Of a DNA stretch of 64,000 nt, positions 1 to 8,547 are shown in pieces. Every line of letters begins with the position of its first letter. The stretch's first letter is position 1. Made by a program: the position numbers and the translations under genes. Source of the DNA: Paenisporosarcina macmurdoensis (GTDB taxonomy: Bacteria; Bacillota; Bacilli; Bacillales_A; Planococcaceae); the NCBI RefSeq assembly GCF_042658845.1, contig NZ_JBHSRI010000003.1, positions 135,189-199,188 of the forward strand. Reading direction: 5' to 3'. The notes under the pieces are model-generated. The model saw only the letters and a list, made by a program, of their open reading frames with translations. It was not told where the DNA came from and searched no databases.

Positions 1-27
1 GCCGAGGTACACTCGGCCGCTTTTGAG
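1..27. terminator. Hairpin terminator at window edge
   Basis: GCCGAG and CTCGGC pair around a five-base loop (1-17), followed closely by TTTT. It lies just downstream of the stop of the histidine kinase on the minus strand and could also end a plus-strand gene left of the window. The left side is cut off, so the stem may be longer. Confidence 0.5.
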
Positions 28-105
28 ATTTCTATAAAGTTTTCACAACCCTCCTGACAAGTAGTTAAGGAGAGAACACAAATAAGGTAATCTTTTTGAA
101 ATAAT

Positions 106-1377
106 TTAAACTTCCAACTTGGGTAATAATACTTCTACAGAAGTCCCAACATTCACTTGGCTTTTGATATGGATAGAACCTTTGTGTGATTCTATGATCC
201 TAAAGCATACTGTCATTCCTAATCCAATCCCTTTTTCTTTTACGCTATAAAATGGCTCCCCAATATGTTTTAATCGGGATTCTTCAATTCCGCAACCATT
301 ATCCTCAAATTTAATGGCGAAATGATCCTCATTTTTATCATATATTGTAATAGTTACTTCACCTTCAGTAGAGATTGCTTCCAGAGCATTTTTAATAATA
401 TTCATAAACACTTGTTTTAGTTTACTATCATTACAATATGTATGGAATTGATCTTGTTCAATCACATTTAATTGAGTACTTTGTAAGGCTGCTTCTATCG
501 ATAACAATTGAACGACTTCGCTCACAATTGTATTAATGTTCTTCTTAGAAAAAATAACATCTGTTGGCTTTGCAATAACTAAAAGTTCATTGACAATCGT
601 ATTAATTCGATCAATTTCATCAACTAACACATCAATATGTTGATCAAGTTTAATTGTTTTCTCTTGACCCATTTGCATAAACCCTTTAATAGTAGTGAGT
701 GGATTTCGTATTTCGTGAGCAATACCCGCAGCAAGTTCACCTAAAACAGACATTTTCTCTGATTGTCGTAACATACTCTCTGTTTCTTTTAACGCGGTAA
801 TATCTCTCCCGATAACGACCAAACCTTTTCTAGACCCATCATCATTAAAAATAGGCACTTTAAATGCATCAAAAGTTTTGCTTGATCCATCCCTTAGAGG
901 AATTATCTCTTCACAACGACTTACCTTTCCTGCCTTCCACGCTTCTTCGTCTGTATCTATACAATAAATCAAAGCATCATGGTAAAATTCAGTGTATTGA
1001 GCCATCTCTCTGTCTGTTTTACCTTTGTAATCGACACCTTCAAGTTCGAATAACTGAGCGCCAAATTTATTTATTTGGAGCCACCTTCCCTCTCCATCTT
1101 TAAATGAAATAGCGTCGGGCATTGTATCGATTAATAAACTTAGCTTCTCTTTCTCTTCCTCGATTTGTTTTGAATTTCTTAAATTCCTTATTAAAAAAAA
1201 TAAAAGAATAGCTGTGAAAAATACGAATAATAGACTTTTGGATATATGTAAGAAAAGGACTTTTTCAGCAGAAAACTTAGAAACACTTAATAAATAATCT
1301 GCTCCAATAAACCAAATTGGTCCTATTATTAAATATAAGAATGGTATTATCCGAAAGAAATTGGTGCGAATTTTCAT
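106..1377 (-). CDS. PAS-domain sensor histidine kinase (membrane)
   Basis: This is a membrane sensor kinase that should autophosphorylate on His221 and pass phosphate to a response regulator that is not encoded nearby. Two N-terminal membrane segments (about residues 8-28 and 42-63) are followed by a PAS domain (about 75-195). The dimerisation/phosphoacceptor segment AHEIRNPLTTIKGF is at 220-233. The HATPase_c domain has an N-box (NIIKNALEAI, from 326), a G1 box (EDNGCGI, from 358) and a G2 box (GIGLGM, from 383). The layout resembles the Bacillus KinE/KinD group that can feed the sporulation phosphorelay, but the signal cannot be read from sequence. The ATG has AAGGGG eight bases upstream. 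The gene stands alone, an orphan kinase. Confidence 0.85.
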   Translation of the reverse strand: MKIRTNFFRIIPFLYLIIGPIWFIGADYLLSVSKFSAEKVLFLHISKSLLFVFFTAILLFFLIRNLRNSKQIEEEKEKLSLLIDTMPDAISFKDGEGRWLQINKFGAQLFELEGVDYKGKTDREMAQYTEFYHDALIYCIDTDEEAWKAGKVSRCEEIIPLRDGSSKTFDAFKVPIFNDDGSRKGLVVIGRDITALKETESMLRQSEKMSVLGELAAGIAHEIRNPLTTIKGFMQMGQEKTIKLDQHIDVLVDEIDRINTIVNELLVIAKPTDVIFSKKNINTIVSEVVQLLSIEAALQSTQLNVIEQDQFHTYCNDSKLKQVFMNIIKNALEAISTEGEVTITIYDKNEDHFAIKFEDNGCGIEESRLKHIGEPFYSVKEKGIGLGMTVCFRIIESHKGSIHIKSQVNVGTSVEVLLPKLEV

Positions 1378-1569
1378 TGTTCTACCCCTTAAAATGATTG
1401 TATGCTTGTTTGCAATTAGTTATATTGTCACATATTATCCAATATTGAGCAATACAATCAGTATAGTAGAAAAATACTTATAGCCCTATTGTAATATTCT
1501 TTGTAAATATAACCATAAAAATATCATTAGAGGCTACGCAGACGATCAGACATTCCATGCATATACAAA

Positions 1570-1599
1570 GAGCGGCAGAAGATAAAACTTCGGCCACTC
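1570..1599 (-). terminator. Imperfect hairpin after the cytochrome gene
   Basis: Two 12-base arms (1570-1581 and 1588-1599) pair with two mismatches around a six-base loop. On the minus strand the hairpin is followed by a short T-rich run, 28 bases past the cytochrome stop codon. Confidence 0.5.
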
Positions 1600-1627
1600 C
1601 TTGATTCATCATTCAATTGTTACAAGA

Positions 1628-2608
1628 TTATTTAGTAGTAGGACTGAGAATTTCTTCCCAGTTAATCGTGCCATCTTTAATTTGTTGACGCAGTTCTTTC
1701 GTCATCGAATCTTTTGGTGCGCCACCACCTGGCCAATCTCCAGCATGATCTCCCCATTCAGGTCGATCTTGAGAGAGAACGAAGGCAGCAAGATTACTTG
1801 CTTCCTGATCAGTCAAGGTTTTCTCCTGACCTTTAGGCATATTGTTTTGAATATATCCTGCCATTCTTGAGAAACGAGCTATACCAGCACCATCATTAAA
1901 TGAACCTTCACCCCATAAAGCAGGACCCGTATTAGCTCCAGTACCTGCACCATCCTGGGCATGGCAAGCAATACACGATTGTTGGAACATCGTTTCTCCA
2001 GCAGCTACATCTGGAATTGGCACTTCTTTCATATCATTCTGCCCCAGCCATGGAAGCTCAGCTCCAACGGGGATTCCTTCTGAAATGTATTTAAAATAAG
2101 CCACCATTGCGTCCAAATCTTCGTCATCTTCAGCAAAAGGTTGACCATTCATACTTCTTACCATGCACCCATTAATGCGTTCTTCAAGCGACACGATTTC
2201 GTCATTACGTGAAATATAATTCGGGTATTTCGCAGCTACTCCCACTAAAGGAGAAGAGTCTTGTTCTAATCCGGCACCAGCATGACAGCTAGAACATGAT
2301 AATTCGTTCACACGCTGTTGGCCATCTTCTGCAGAAGCAGCATCAGCTCGCAACTGGTTTGATGTATCGTCCACTAGCTCATGTCCTCTTAAAATTGCTT
2401 CACCTTGAGGTCCATCAGGAACATCTTCAAGTGAAGGTGGATTAAAAGTAGCTTCTGAGGCTAATTCACCAGAAACAGGTTGCTGCACATTAGTGGAGCT
2501 TTTATCTGCTCTCTCTTTTTCATCCCCGAGCTTATTACCTAAAGCACCAATAAAAATGAGTGATAAAATAAATAAAAACCCAATTGTCAAAGTTATACCT
2601 CTACTCAT
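1628..2608 (-). CDS. TsdA-like dihaem c-type cytochrome
   Basis: This is a membrane-tethered dihaem cytochrome c of the thiosulfate dehydrogenase (TsdA) family, which oxidises thiosulfate to tetrathionate or runs the reverse reaction outside the cytoplasmic membrane. Counting from the upstream ATG at 2638, an N-terminal membrane anchor (about 15-34) precedes CSSCH (115-119). The family signature EERINGC, whose Cys158 matches the unusual haem-1 axial cysteine of TsdA, comes next. CIACH (222-226) and NNMPKG follow, with Met267 a likely haem-2 ligand. The ATG at 2608 (first residues MSRGITLTIG) is preferred because AGAGGG lies upstream. No electron-acceptor partner is adjacent. A general dihaem cytochrome is the alternative. 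Confidence 0.75.
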   Translation of the reverse strand: MSRGITLTIGFLFILSLIFIGALGNKLGDEKERADKSSTNVQQPVSGELASEATFNPPSLEDVPDGPQGEAILRGHELVDDTSNQLRADAASAEDGQQRVNELSCSSCHAGAGLEQDSSPLVGVAAKYPNYISRNDEIVSLEERINGCMVRSMNGQPFAEDDEDLDAMVAYFKYISEGIPVGAELPWLGQNDMKEVPIPDVAAGETMFQQSCIACHAQDGAGTGANTGPALWGEGSFNDGAGIARFSRMAGYIQNNMPKGQEKTLTDQEASNLAAFVLSQDRPEWGDHAGDWPGGGAPKDSMTKELRQQIKDGTINWEEILSPTTK

Positions 2609-2877
2609 ACTTTGCACATCCCTCTCATTACAATCCATTCACAATAACAATAGGATTGATTATTATATCCATTACGATCCCCTAATTATATACCCCTAAC
2701 CCTATTTAATAAAGCTTCTATTTACCCTAAATCTCAAAGAATTTCAAATTATTTGAAGTTTTCCGTATAGCATTTTGCCTAAGTAGTTTCTTTCTATAAT
2801 GATCAAACTTCGGTCTGCATAGATTTTGCATAATTATTGGGTATACTCTTGTCATTAGCTGAAGGAGTGACTTATTG

Positions 2878-3462
2878 ATGAAAAATACTTATAGAAAAAT
2901 ACTACTGGTTCCAACTCTAGTGCTAGCGCTAACGGCTTGCTCAGATTCATCTTCTGAAAAAGATGAAATGGATGATATGAATCATGAAAACACGGATATG
3001 GAATCTGGTTCCGAAGAAAATATGGATATGAATCACAACGGATCAGGTGAAGTTCCAGAAGATTTGAAAGTTGAAGAAAATCCAACTTTTGAAGTCGGAA
3101 GCAAAGCGATTATTAAGAATGGTCACATGGAGGGTATGAAGGGTGCTGAAGCAACTATTGTGCTCGCTTTTGACACGATAGCCTACGCTGTTTCGTATAC
3201 TCCGACAACAGGTGGAGAAAAAGTGAGCAATCACAAATGGGTTGTCCATGAAGAAATCGAAGATGCTGGTGATGAACCATTAGAAGCTGGAGCCGAAGTA
3301 ATCCTTGAGGCAGATCACATGGAAGGAATGGATGGTGCAAAAGCTGAGATTGATTCGGCCGAACAAACGACTGTATATATGATTAATTTCACTCCAACTA
3401 CTGGTGGAGAAGAAGTGACTAATCATAAATGGGTAACAGAAAGTGAACTATCCGCAAAATAA
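2878..3462 (+). CDS. ydhK: YdhK family lipoprotein, two DUF1541 domains
   Basis: This is a secreted lipoprotein: a basic N-terminus, a hydrophobic core and the lipobox LTAC, so it should be lipid-anchored on the outer face of the membrane. A Met/His/Asp-rich linker (about 30-55, with DMNH repeated) could bind metal. Two DUF1541 repeats follow (about 70-125 and 132-190). Each carries HMEGM, a TTGGE turn and NHKWV. DUF1541 proteins recur near copper and other metal genes, and a cupredoxin gene lies 385 bp downstream, but the function is unproven. GAAGGAG sits ten bases before the ATG; a TTG one codon earlier is possible. Confidence 0.8.
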   Translation: MKNTYRKILLVPTLVLALTACSDSSSEKDEMDDMNHENTDMESGSEENMDMNHNGSGEVPEDLKVEENPTFEVGSKAIIKNGHMEGMKGAEATIVLAFDTIAYAVSYTPTTGGEKVSNHKWVVHEEIEDAGDEPLEAGAEVILEADHMEGMDGAKAEIDSAEQTTVYMINFTPTTGGEEVTNHKWVTESELSAK

Positions 3463-3472
3463 AGGAAATATC

Positions 3473-3522
3473 GGAGCTGTCCTAGATGTCATGAAATATG
3501 ACGAAGGGCAGTTCCCTTTTTA
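3473..3522 (+). terminator. Terminator of ydhK
   Basis: The arms 3473-3482 and 3506-3515 pair using G-U wobbles, with a second inner stem inside the loop. A run of five T follows, eleven bases after the ydhK stop. Confidence 0.6.
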
Positions 3523-3590
3523 TTTAGTAGGTACAGTTGAATTTTCAGTTCCCTTATCTATAGGACACATGCAATAGAAAGGGTAAAACT

Positions 3591-3637
3591 ACAAAAGCAC
3601 GATCACTAGACAACTATGTCAGTGATCGTGCTTTTGT
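3591..3637. terminator. Perfect 17-bp hairpin, bidirectional terminator
   Basis: The arms 3591-3607 and 3621-3637 are perfectly complementary around a 13-base loop. The outer bases are A on the left and T on the right, so it can terminate in both directions. It lies just past the end of the decayed YdhK copy on the minus strand. Confidence 0.7.
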
Positions 3638-3645
3638 ATTACCAT

Positions 3646-3805
3646 TTACATAGAAACTTGGCGTGCACATTTAACTTGCGCTCCCTGTTCAAATGGTTCG
3701 TCGCCAGCTCCTTTTACTATACCTTAATAATCCATTTATGTTTTTCAATTCTTTCTCCATCCACCAGTAATCAGGGGATACGAAATAGTTATGTAAAGTA
3801 TAAGG
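3646..3805 (-). pseudogene. Decayed remnant of a second YdhK/DUF1541 gene
   Basis: Reading the minus strand in shifting frames recovers pieces of the DUF1541 repeat in the right order. These are TISYPLITGG (against the intact SYTPTTGGE), then KHKWIIK (against NHKWVVHEE), then GAGDEPFEQGAQV (against DAGDEPLEAGAEV). The last piece ends in an unrelated tail and a stop at 3646-3648. At least two frameshifts and in-frame stops separate the pieces, and no full domain can be translated. It lies downstream of, and on the same strand as, the cupredoxin gene, so an ancestral cupredoxin-YdhK operon is plausible. Confidence 0.6.
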
Positions 3806-3846
3806 AGTATTTTCCAATACAAAAAAAGGAATTAACTTTTTTAAAT

Positions 3847-4752
3847 TTACTTTACTACAAACTGACCGATCATACCGTTCTCTTTATGACCAGGAACTGT
3901 ACAATAAAATTCATATACTCCAACTTCATTTATCGTAAATGAAATATTACTTGTTGTTTGAGGTTCTGCATGCAAATGTATCACGTTCTCCTTAACATCA
4001 TGCTGATGTGTAGATGTACTCATCACATTAAATGACACGCCTTTAATTTCAATGTCATGCTCTATTTGATCCGAATTTTTTAATACCAATGTAATGGACT
4101 TATTTCTCTCCACAACCACTTCCTCTGGTGAGTAATTCATACCTGATGTTTCAATAACAATATCTTTTTGTGTTTCAAAATCATTATTTCTATCTTGTTC
4201 GTGGTCATGAATTAACGATTTTGATTCTGCCTTCTCCATACTCAATGAAATGCCGAAAAATATAACCAAACCACTCAACAACAAAGTTGAAACGGGTTTT
4301 AAGAACCAGCTCCTATTCTTAATAGTTGCCTTGTTCGGCGTGGTAAGAATAATCAATAGAAAAATCGTACTCATTAAGATGAGCAAAAAAATCTTGATGA
4401 ACACATTTGCTTGTTCAACCGCAACCATCTCTCCTAACATCGCCCCCATCATACCGCCCATCAAACCAGACATTAACCCTTCGAGAGATGAGAGTAAGCC
4501 AAAGCAACTTCCGCAAAAGGAACCCGACAGTATACCGAAAGCCATTCCTAAAATCGTTGAAAGAAATAAATCTCCTTGGTATACAACACCGAACGTAACT
4601 CCAGCAGTTAATCCAACATTCATACCTAAGAACATTGAAACGATCATTCCCGACATATATGTGAAATGACTCTTCCTCTTTAGAGCTAATATTATGGAAA
4701 TAATAGTGATACCACTTATTAAACAAAGAACATATAGATGAAAGTCACTCAA
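3847..4752 (-). CDS. Membrane protein with C-terminal cupredoxin domain
   Basis: The N-terminal half (about 5-175) is a glycine- and methionine-rich membrane region of roughly five segments, with a small-residue motif near 92-108. The outer C-terminal part (about 198-301) is a cupredoxin-like beta fold with the type-1 copper ligand pattern: His232 (EHDIEI), Cys284, His289 and Met294 (YCTVPGHKENGM). This suggests copper binding at the membrane's outer face, for storage, trafficking or electron transfer. A His/Asp-rich linker (182-193) separates the halves. Palindromic sequence upstream (4776-4818) may be a metal-responsive operator. No copper ATPase is nearby, and the precise role is unknown. 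Confidence 0.75.
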   Translation of the reverse strand: MSDFHLYVLCLISGITIISIILALKRKSHFTYMSGMIVSMFLGMNVGLTAGVTFGVVYQGDLFLSTILGMAFGILSGSFCGSCFGLLSSLEGLMSGLMGGMMGAMLGEMVAVEQANVFIKIFLLILMSTIFLLIILTTPNKATIKNRSWFLKPVSTLLLSGLVIFFGISLSMEKAESKSLIHDHEQDRNNDFETQKDIVIETSGMNYSPEEVVVERNKSITLVLKNSDQIEHDIEIKGVSFNVMSTSTHQHDVKENVIHLHAEPQTTSNISFTINEVGVYEFYCTVPGHKENGMIGQFVVK

Positions 4753-4775
4753 TATCAGTTCCCCCTATGGGTAAA

Positions 4776-4818
4776 TACTATGTACATGTAAATCAAAAGA
4801 TGCATACATACTATGTAC
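4776..4818. promoter_or_regulatory. Repeated TACTATGTAC boxes, possible operator
   Basis: The ten-base box TACTATGTAC occurs at 4776-4785 and again at 4809-4818, 33 bp apart or about three helical turns. The second copy is part of the palindrome TACATA-C-TATGTA (4805-4817). It lies directly upstream of the cupredoxin gene. TACA...TGTA palindromes are typical of BlaI/MecI/CopY-type repressors, but no such regulator is in the window. The assignment is inference. Confidence 0.4.
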
Positions 4819-4912
4819 TTTTATACTTTGTTTAATTACCACTTTTTCAATAACCAAAAGAGGCTGTTGAATAAAGGGATTAAAAAGAATGACATCAAAG
4901 TAGGCTTTTTTT

Positions 4913-4920
4913 CATACAAT
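4913..4920 (+). promoter_or_regulatory. Candidate sigma-E -10 box for cwlJ
   Basis: CATACAAT matches the sigma-E -10 consensus, and cwlJ of B. subtilis is sigma-E controlled. Transcription would start about 4927, leaving a leader of roughly ten bases that is almost wholly the ribosome site GGGGTGA. The -35 region is not a clear match. Confidence 0.45.
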
Positions 4921-4937
4921 ATTTATGGGGTGAATAA

Positions 4938-5378
4938 ATGCCAAGAGTAAAATACCGAAGTTCAGATGTTGATTTAATGGCAAGGATGATGAGAGCAGAA
5001 GCCGAGGGTGAAGGAAAGCAGGGAATGTTATATGTCGGAAATGTAATTGTTAACCGTGCTATAGCAGACTGTTTAGACTTTAAGGATGTAAGAAACATTA
5101 ATGATGTCATTTTCCAGGTACAAGGAAATAATTATTCTTTTGAAGCTGTTCAAAAAGGTAATCTATTTTATCAGAGAGCGAGAGAAATTGAAAAGAGATT
5201 AGCCAAACAGAATTTGGATTCTTGGAGACAACACCCAGGGAAATATGCTCTTTGGTACTTTAATCCATATGGTCCTTGCCCTCCAACATGGTACAATCAG
5301 CCTTTTTCAGGTCAATATAAAAATCATTGTTATTATGAACCAATAGCTGGAACATGTGAAAGTGTTTATATCGGTTAG
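4938..5378 (+). CDS. cwlJ: Spore cortex-lytic hydrolase CwlJ
   Basis: This is a cell-wall hydrolase of the SleB/CwlJ family, which degrades muramic-lactam-containing cortex peptidoglycan during spore germination. At 146 residues it is full length for CwlJ (about 142) and has no signal peptide, as expected for a protein deposited on the spore from the mother cell. The conserved block DVDLMARMMRAEAEGEGKQG (10-29) holds the presumed catalytic Glu. YQRARE, LWYFNPYG and WYNQPF match the family in order. No gerQ, its usual partner for spore assembly, is adjacent. The ATG has GGGGTGA just upstream and a candidate sigma-E promoter. This gene is the best evidence that the organism sporulates. Confidence 0.9.
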   Translation: MPRVKYRSSDVDLMARMMRAEAEGEGKQGMLYVGNVIVNRAIADCLDFKDVRNINDVIFQVQGNNYSFEAVQKGNLFYQRAREIEKRLAKQNLDSWRQHPGKYALWYFNPYGPCPPTWYNQPFSGQYKNHCYYEPIAGTCESVYIG

Positions 5379-5527
5379 ATTGTCTAGGTGCTATTACAAA
5401 TTCTAGACTTTTCAAACTCCCATTTTGTCGTAGGTACTGGTAGCAAATCATATTCATTCAATGCAACTCCAATATGGTTGTCGAAACCTTAACCGCATCC
5501 TATTTTTCCAAACGTTTTTGGTGTATT

Positions 5528-5566
5528 AAAAAAGGGAACTCCTGGTTAGCAGGCGTTCCCTTTTTT
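5528..5566 (+). terminator. Terminator in the cwlJ downstream gap
   Basis: GGGAAC-CCTG pairs with CAGG-GTTCCC (5534-5560) with one bulged mismatch, flanked by A-run and T-run, so it can work on both strands. It is the only recognisable element in the roughly 330-bp gap between cwlJ and the HAD gene. Confidence 0.65.
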
Positions 5567-5707
5567 ATATCAATCATTTAGTAATGTGCTTTTAGTTATT
5601 AGTCTTACATTCCCAAAGAAACAGAACCAGGTAGGCTGAATGCAAACTTCACTTCTCATCTACTTCTATAGTATTTCATGGTACCCTTGTCCTTCAAAAG
5701 CAATGAA

Positions 5708-6409
5708 TTATTTTACGAATACCGTATGTTTTACGATGTGTTCTAGTTCTTCATAATTACTGATTTCAAATGTTGGATTAATACTTGTAAGATTCTCTTT
5801 TTTAGTAGGATTAAACCAACAAGTATCGATTCCAAAATTATTGCCGCCTTGGATATCTGATGTTAGAGAGTCCCCAATCATTAATACATTTTGCTTCTCA
5901 GTATGACGCAGCTTTTCAAATACATATTCAAAAATTTCTGATTGTGGCTTTTGATATCCGATTTCCTCCGAAGTAACAATCACTTCAAATGTTTGATGCA
6001 GTGGCGAAAGAGCAATTCTTGCATGTTGAACATCTTTAAAGCCATTTGTTAACAGGACAAGTCTACAACTAGAAAGATTAATCAACATGTCCTGTACCCC
6101 ATCAATCATATGTACTTCTCTACCTAAGTTTTCCATATATGTTTGTCCAAATTCTTCTGGACTAAGCAGCAGTTCATGTTGAAGGAACAAGCGCTTGAAT
6201 CGTTCCACTTTTAGGTCTGAAAGCGAGATACGTCCTTGCTCCAAGTCAAGCCACAGTCCTTTACTTATCTCTTTATAACTAGCTCTGTAATCCGTTAAAC
6301 CATTAGGGAAACTAAATGCACGAAATGAATGATCGAGCGCATGCTTTTCTGTTTCACCGAAATCAAATAAAGTGTCATCTAAATCAAATATTAATACATC
6401 ATACTTCAA
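5708..6409 (-). CDS. HAD-family phosphatase, YjjG/YfnB type
   Basis: This is a cytosolic haloacid-dehalogenase-superfamily hydrolase, most like YjjG/YfnB nucleotidases that dephosphorylate pyrimidine nucleoside monophosphates. Motif I is DLDDTLFDFG (about 9-18) with the nucleophile and general-acid aspartates. Motif II is the LLTNG stretch near 120. Motif III is the Lys in YQKPQSE, and motif IV is GDSLTSD near 179. An alpha-helical C1 cap lies between about 20 and 95. The start is a TTG with GGGTGAG upstream. It is a single-gene unit and the true substrate is unknown. Confidence 0.8.
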   Translation of the reverse strand: MKYDVLIFDLDDTLFDFGETEKHALDHSFRAFSFPNGLTDYRASYKEISKGLWLDLEQGRISLSDLKVERFKRLFLQHELLLSPEEFGQTYMENLGREVHMIDGVQDMLINLSSCRLVLLTNGFKDVQHARIALSPLHQTFEVIVTSEEIGYQKPQSEIFEYVFEKLRHTEKQNVLMIGDSLTSDIQGGNNFGIDTCWFNPTKKENLTSINPTFEISNYEELEHIVKHTVFVK

Positions 6410-6551
6410 GTCTACTCACCCTTTTTGTGGTTCTTTTAAAACTTTGGTACAGCCAAATCGTTTAACAATCATCCGGGAGAGAATTGTAGATGGACACCCA
6501 ATTTCCACCATCTTATTATCTCTCCACTTGAACTCTCATACTTGTTAATCG

Positions 6552-7124
6552 TCAATCTAATAATATTAGCAGTGATTTTACATACTTATTAACTAAAACT
6601 TCTTTATCTTCATCATTTAGCTTGTAATAAGGTAGCTCGTTAGGAACGACAATGTGGCTTAGAAAAATCCCTACTAATTGCCTTGCACAAAGTTCACTGT
6701 CACAATTTTGATTCTTTTGAGCAAAATGGTGGTCTAATGCCTTTTTCAGATGAGCATGAATGATGACAGGAAAATCAATGTCGGGACTCAAATTGCCTTT
6801 CAAACTTTCCGAGATCAGCATCTTTACTAAAGATGCATTTTTGGAAAGTGTCTTTAAGCGATTATCAATCGTTCCCTTAAGAAATTCTTCTGTATTTTCT
6901 TGATCAGCTAGTTGCATCACCTTAGAATTGAATTGTCTTTCAAGCACATTTTTAATAACCGTTTTAAATAAGTTTTGCTTAGTAGAAAACTTACGATATA
7001 AAGTAACTTCGGCAACATCCGCTTCTTTGGCAATTTCCTGAGTGGTTGCCTGAAGCCCTTTATTAATAAATATTTTTACAGCTGCTTGCAAAATTTGTTC
7101 AGTTTTATCTTTTATTGACTCCAT
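6552..7124 (-). CDS. TetR-family regulator of the MMPL exporter
   Basis: This is a 190-residue TetR repressor. The N-terminal helix-turn-helix (about 12-50) includes TQEIAKEADVAEVTLYRKF. The C-terminal ligand and dimer domain is variable, as usual. It starts four bases after the stop of the second MMPL reading frame, so it is the last gene of an exporter-repressor operon. A GGGAG lies directly against the ATG, which suggests translation is coupled to the preceding gene. A perfect 9-4-9 palindrome upstream of the first exporter gene is the obvious autoregulatory operator. The ligand is unknown; hydrophobic or cationic compounds are usual for such pairs. Confidence 0.85.
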   Translation of the reverse strand: MESIKDKTEQILQAAVKIFINKGLQATTQEIAKEADVAEVTLYRKFSTKQNLFKTVIKNVLERQFNSKVMQLADQENTEEFLKGTIDNRLKTLSKNASLVKMLISESLKGNLSPDIDFPVIIHAHLKKALDHHFAQKNQNCDSELCARQLVGIFLSHIVVPNELPYYKLNDEDKEVLVNKYVKSLLILLD

Positions 7125-7128
7125 CTCC

Positions 7129-8547
7129 CTAATTTACTACTATATCCTTTTCTCTTCTAGGTTTTGTTTTTACAAAACGATCTAAAATAATCAAGACAGC
7201 TGGCATCACGATAATCGTACTGAATAAAGCTAGTGAGATATTGATTAGGGTCATCATACCAAAATTACTCAAGATGACAAAATCTGATACAAGCAAAGCA
7301 CTAAAGCCACCAATAGTTGTAATGGCAGATGCAAAAATGGATTTTCCCGTTTTTTGGTTTGCTATTCTGATGGCATCGATGCTTGAACTCCCATTTTCAC
7401 GTTCTTCATAAAATCTTTCCATGATTAAAATGGTGAATTCTGTGCCAATCCCTATAATCAATGCACCTAACGTCGCCGTTAGAGGAGTATAGCTTATTTC
7501 AGCAAAATACATCACGGCTCCGGACCAACCAATGATTAAAGTAATCGGTAACAAAGGGATCAAAGCCTTAATCGGGTGTCGGTAAACGGCGAGTAAACCT
7601 AAAAATACAAGGGCCATTCCAAGCAAGGTCATTTTATATCGCCCGGTTGTCAAACCAGAAACCATTTCGACATCCAACACAGATTTCCCAGTTACCATTG
7701 TTTCCATATTAGCTGGCTGGTTGTCGTTAAGGTATTGATTCAAATCATCAATAAAGTTTTTCAACGGCTCAGCTTCCAGATGTTTGATGCCGACGGTGAT
7801 TACCCCTTTTGTACCAGACTCGTTAATAAGGAGCTTCTGTTGTTGATCCGGAATATCTTCCATTAACTCTTTTAACCCTGAGCCTGTTGGAATTTCCCCG
7901 TCATTCAATTTTTTGAACACTTCTGTAATTGAATTTGACTTAACCACCACTTGTGAAAACTCTTTTCCAATATCGGTTGTTGTTGCATCTACCCAGTTAA
8001 GAGAACTTGGAGACAAGATATCATTCCCCTCATACACGATGGAAACTTGATCAGTTGTACCAACAATACCTCGTAATTTTTGAATATCTTTAAGTACTTG
8101 GGTATCCTGCGGCATAAATGTCTCAACATCAGTCTCTGCCTTAGCGTCTAAATCGACCCAGATACCAAAACCAGCTGTAATCGTGGCTATGACTATAATC
8201 CAGCATCTGAGAGCAACCACCTTTTTGGTAATACCATCTAGTAAATTTTCAAATCGTGAAGACTTACCTGTCTTTTTCGAGCGTTTAATAGAAGCTTCAT
8301 ATGAGAAAAAGGAATCCCTTGTAAAAAGGAGTGGTATCAATATAAAAACACCGACTATGAAACTAATAATCATTCCAATAGTTAACATTTTTCCAAAGTC
8401 TTGAATCATAGGGACGGGAGAAGTATATAGAGAAATAAAACCTAGTGAAGTTGCTATTAGAGCCGTCAAGACCGCTGGCACCATTTTCGTAACGGTACGG
8501 TATAAACTTTTATGTGCGTGACTAGTAAACTTTTTATTCTGCTTCAT
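7129..8547 (-). CDS. MMPL/RND transporter, C-terminal part
   Basis: This is the downstream part of an MMPL-family (RND superfamily) exporter of the B. subtilis YdgH type. It contains the last two membrane helices of the first repeat, a helix and extracytoplasmic loop (about 100-300), and the second helix bundle with the signature GIGTEFTILIMERFYEE. The proposed start at 8547 (first residues MKQNKKFTSH) has GGGGAGG six bases upstream, within the 3' end of the preceding frame, with a 14-nt overlap. YdgH-like proteins are normally one chain of about 880 residues. This is either a frameshifted gene or a genuine two-polypeptide version coupled by translation. Confidence 0.75.
   Translation of the reverse strand: MKQNKKFTSHAHKSLYRTVTKMVPAVLTALIATSLGFISLYTSPVPMIQDFGKMLTIGMIISFIVGVFILIPLLFTRDSFFSYEASIKRSKKTGKSSRFENLLDGITKKVVALRCWIIVIATITAGFGIWVDLDAKAETDVETFMPQDTQVLKDIQKLRGIVGTTDQVSIVYEGNDILSPSSLNWVDATTTDIGKEFSQVVVKSNSITEVFKKLNDGEIPTGSGLKELMEDIPDQQQKLLINESGTKGVITVGIKHLEAEPLKNFIDDLNQYLNDNQPANMETMVTGKSVLDVEMVSGLTTGRYKMTLLGMALVFLGLLAVYRHPIKALIPLLPITLIIGWSGAVMYFAEISYTPLTATLGALIIGIGTEFTILIMERFYEERENGSSSIDAIRIANQKTGKSIFASAITTIGGFSALLVSDFVILSNFGMMTLINISLALFSTIIVMPAVLIILDRFVKTKPRREKDIVVN

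Noticed and set aside
3616..3942. Plus-strand 108-residue frame
   Set aside because: It crosses a terminator and the YdhK remnant, lacks a ribosome site and overlaps the cupredoxin gene.
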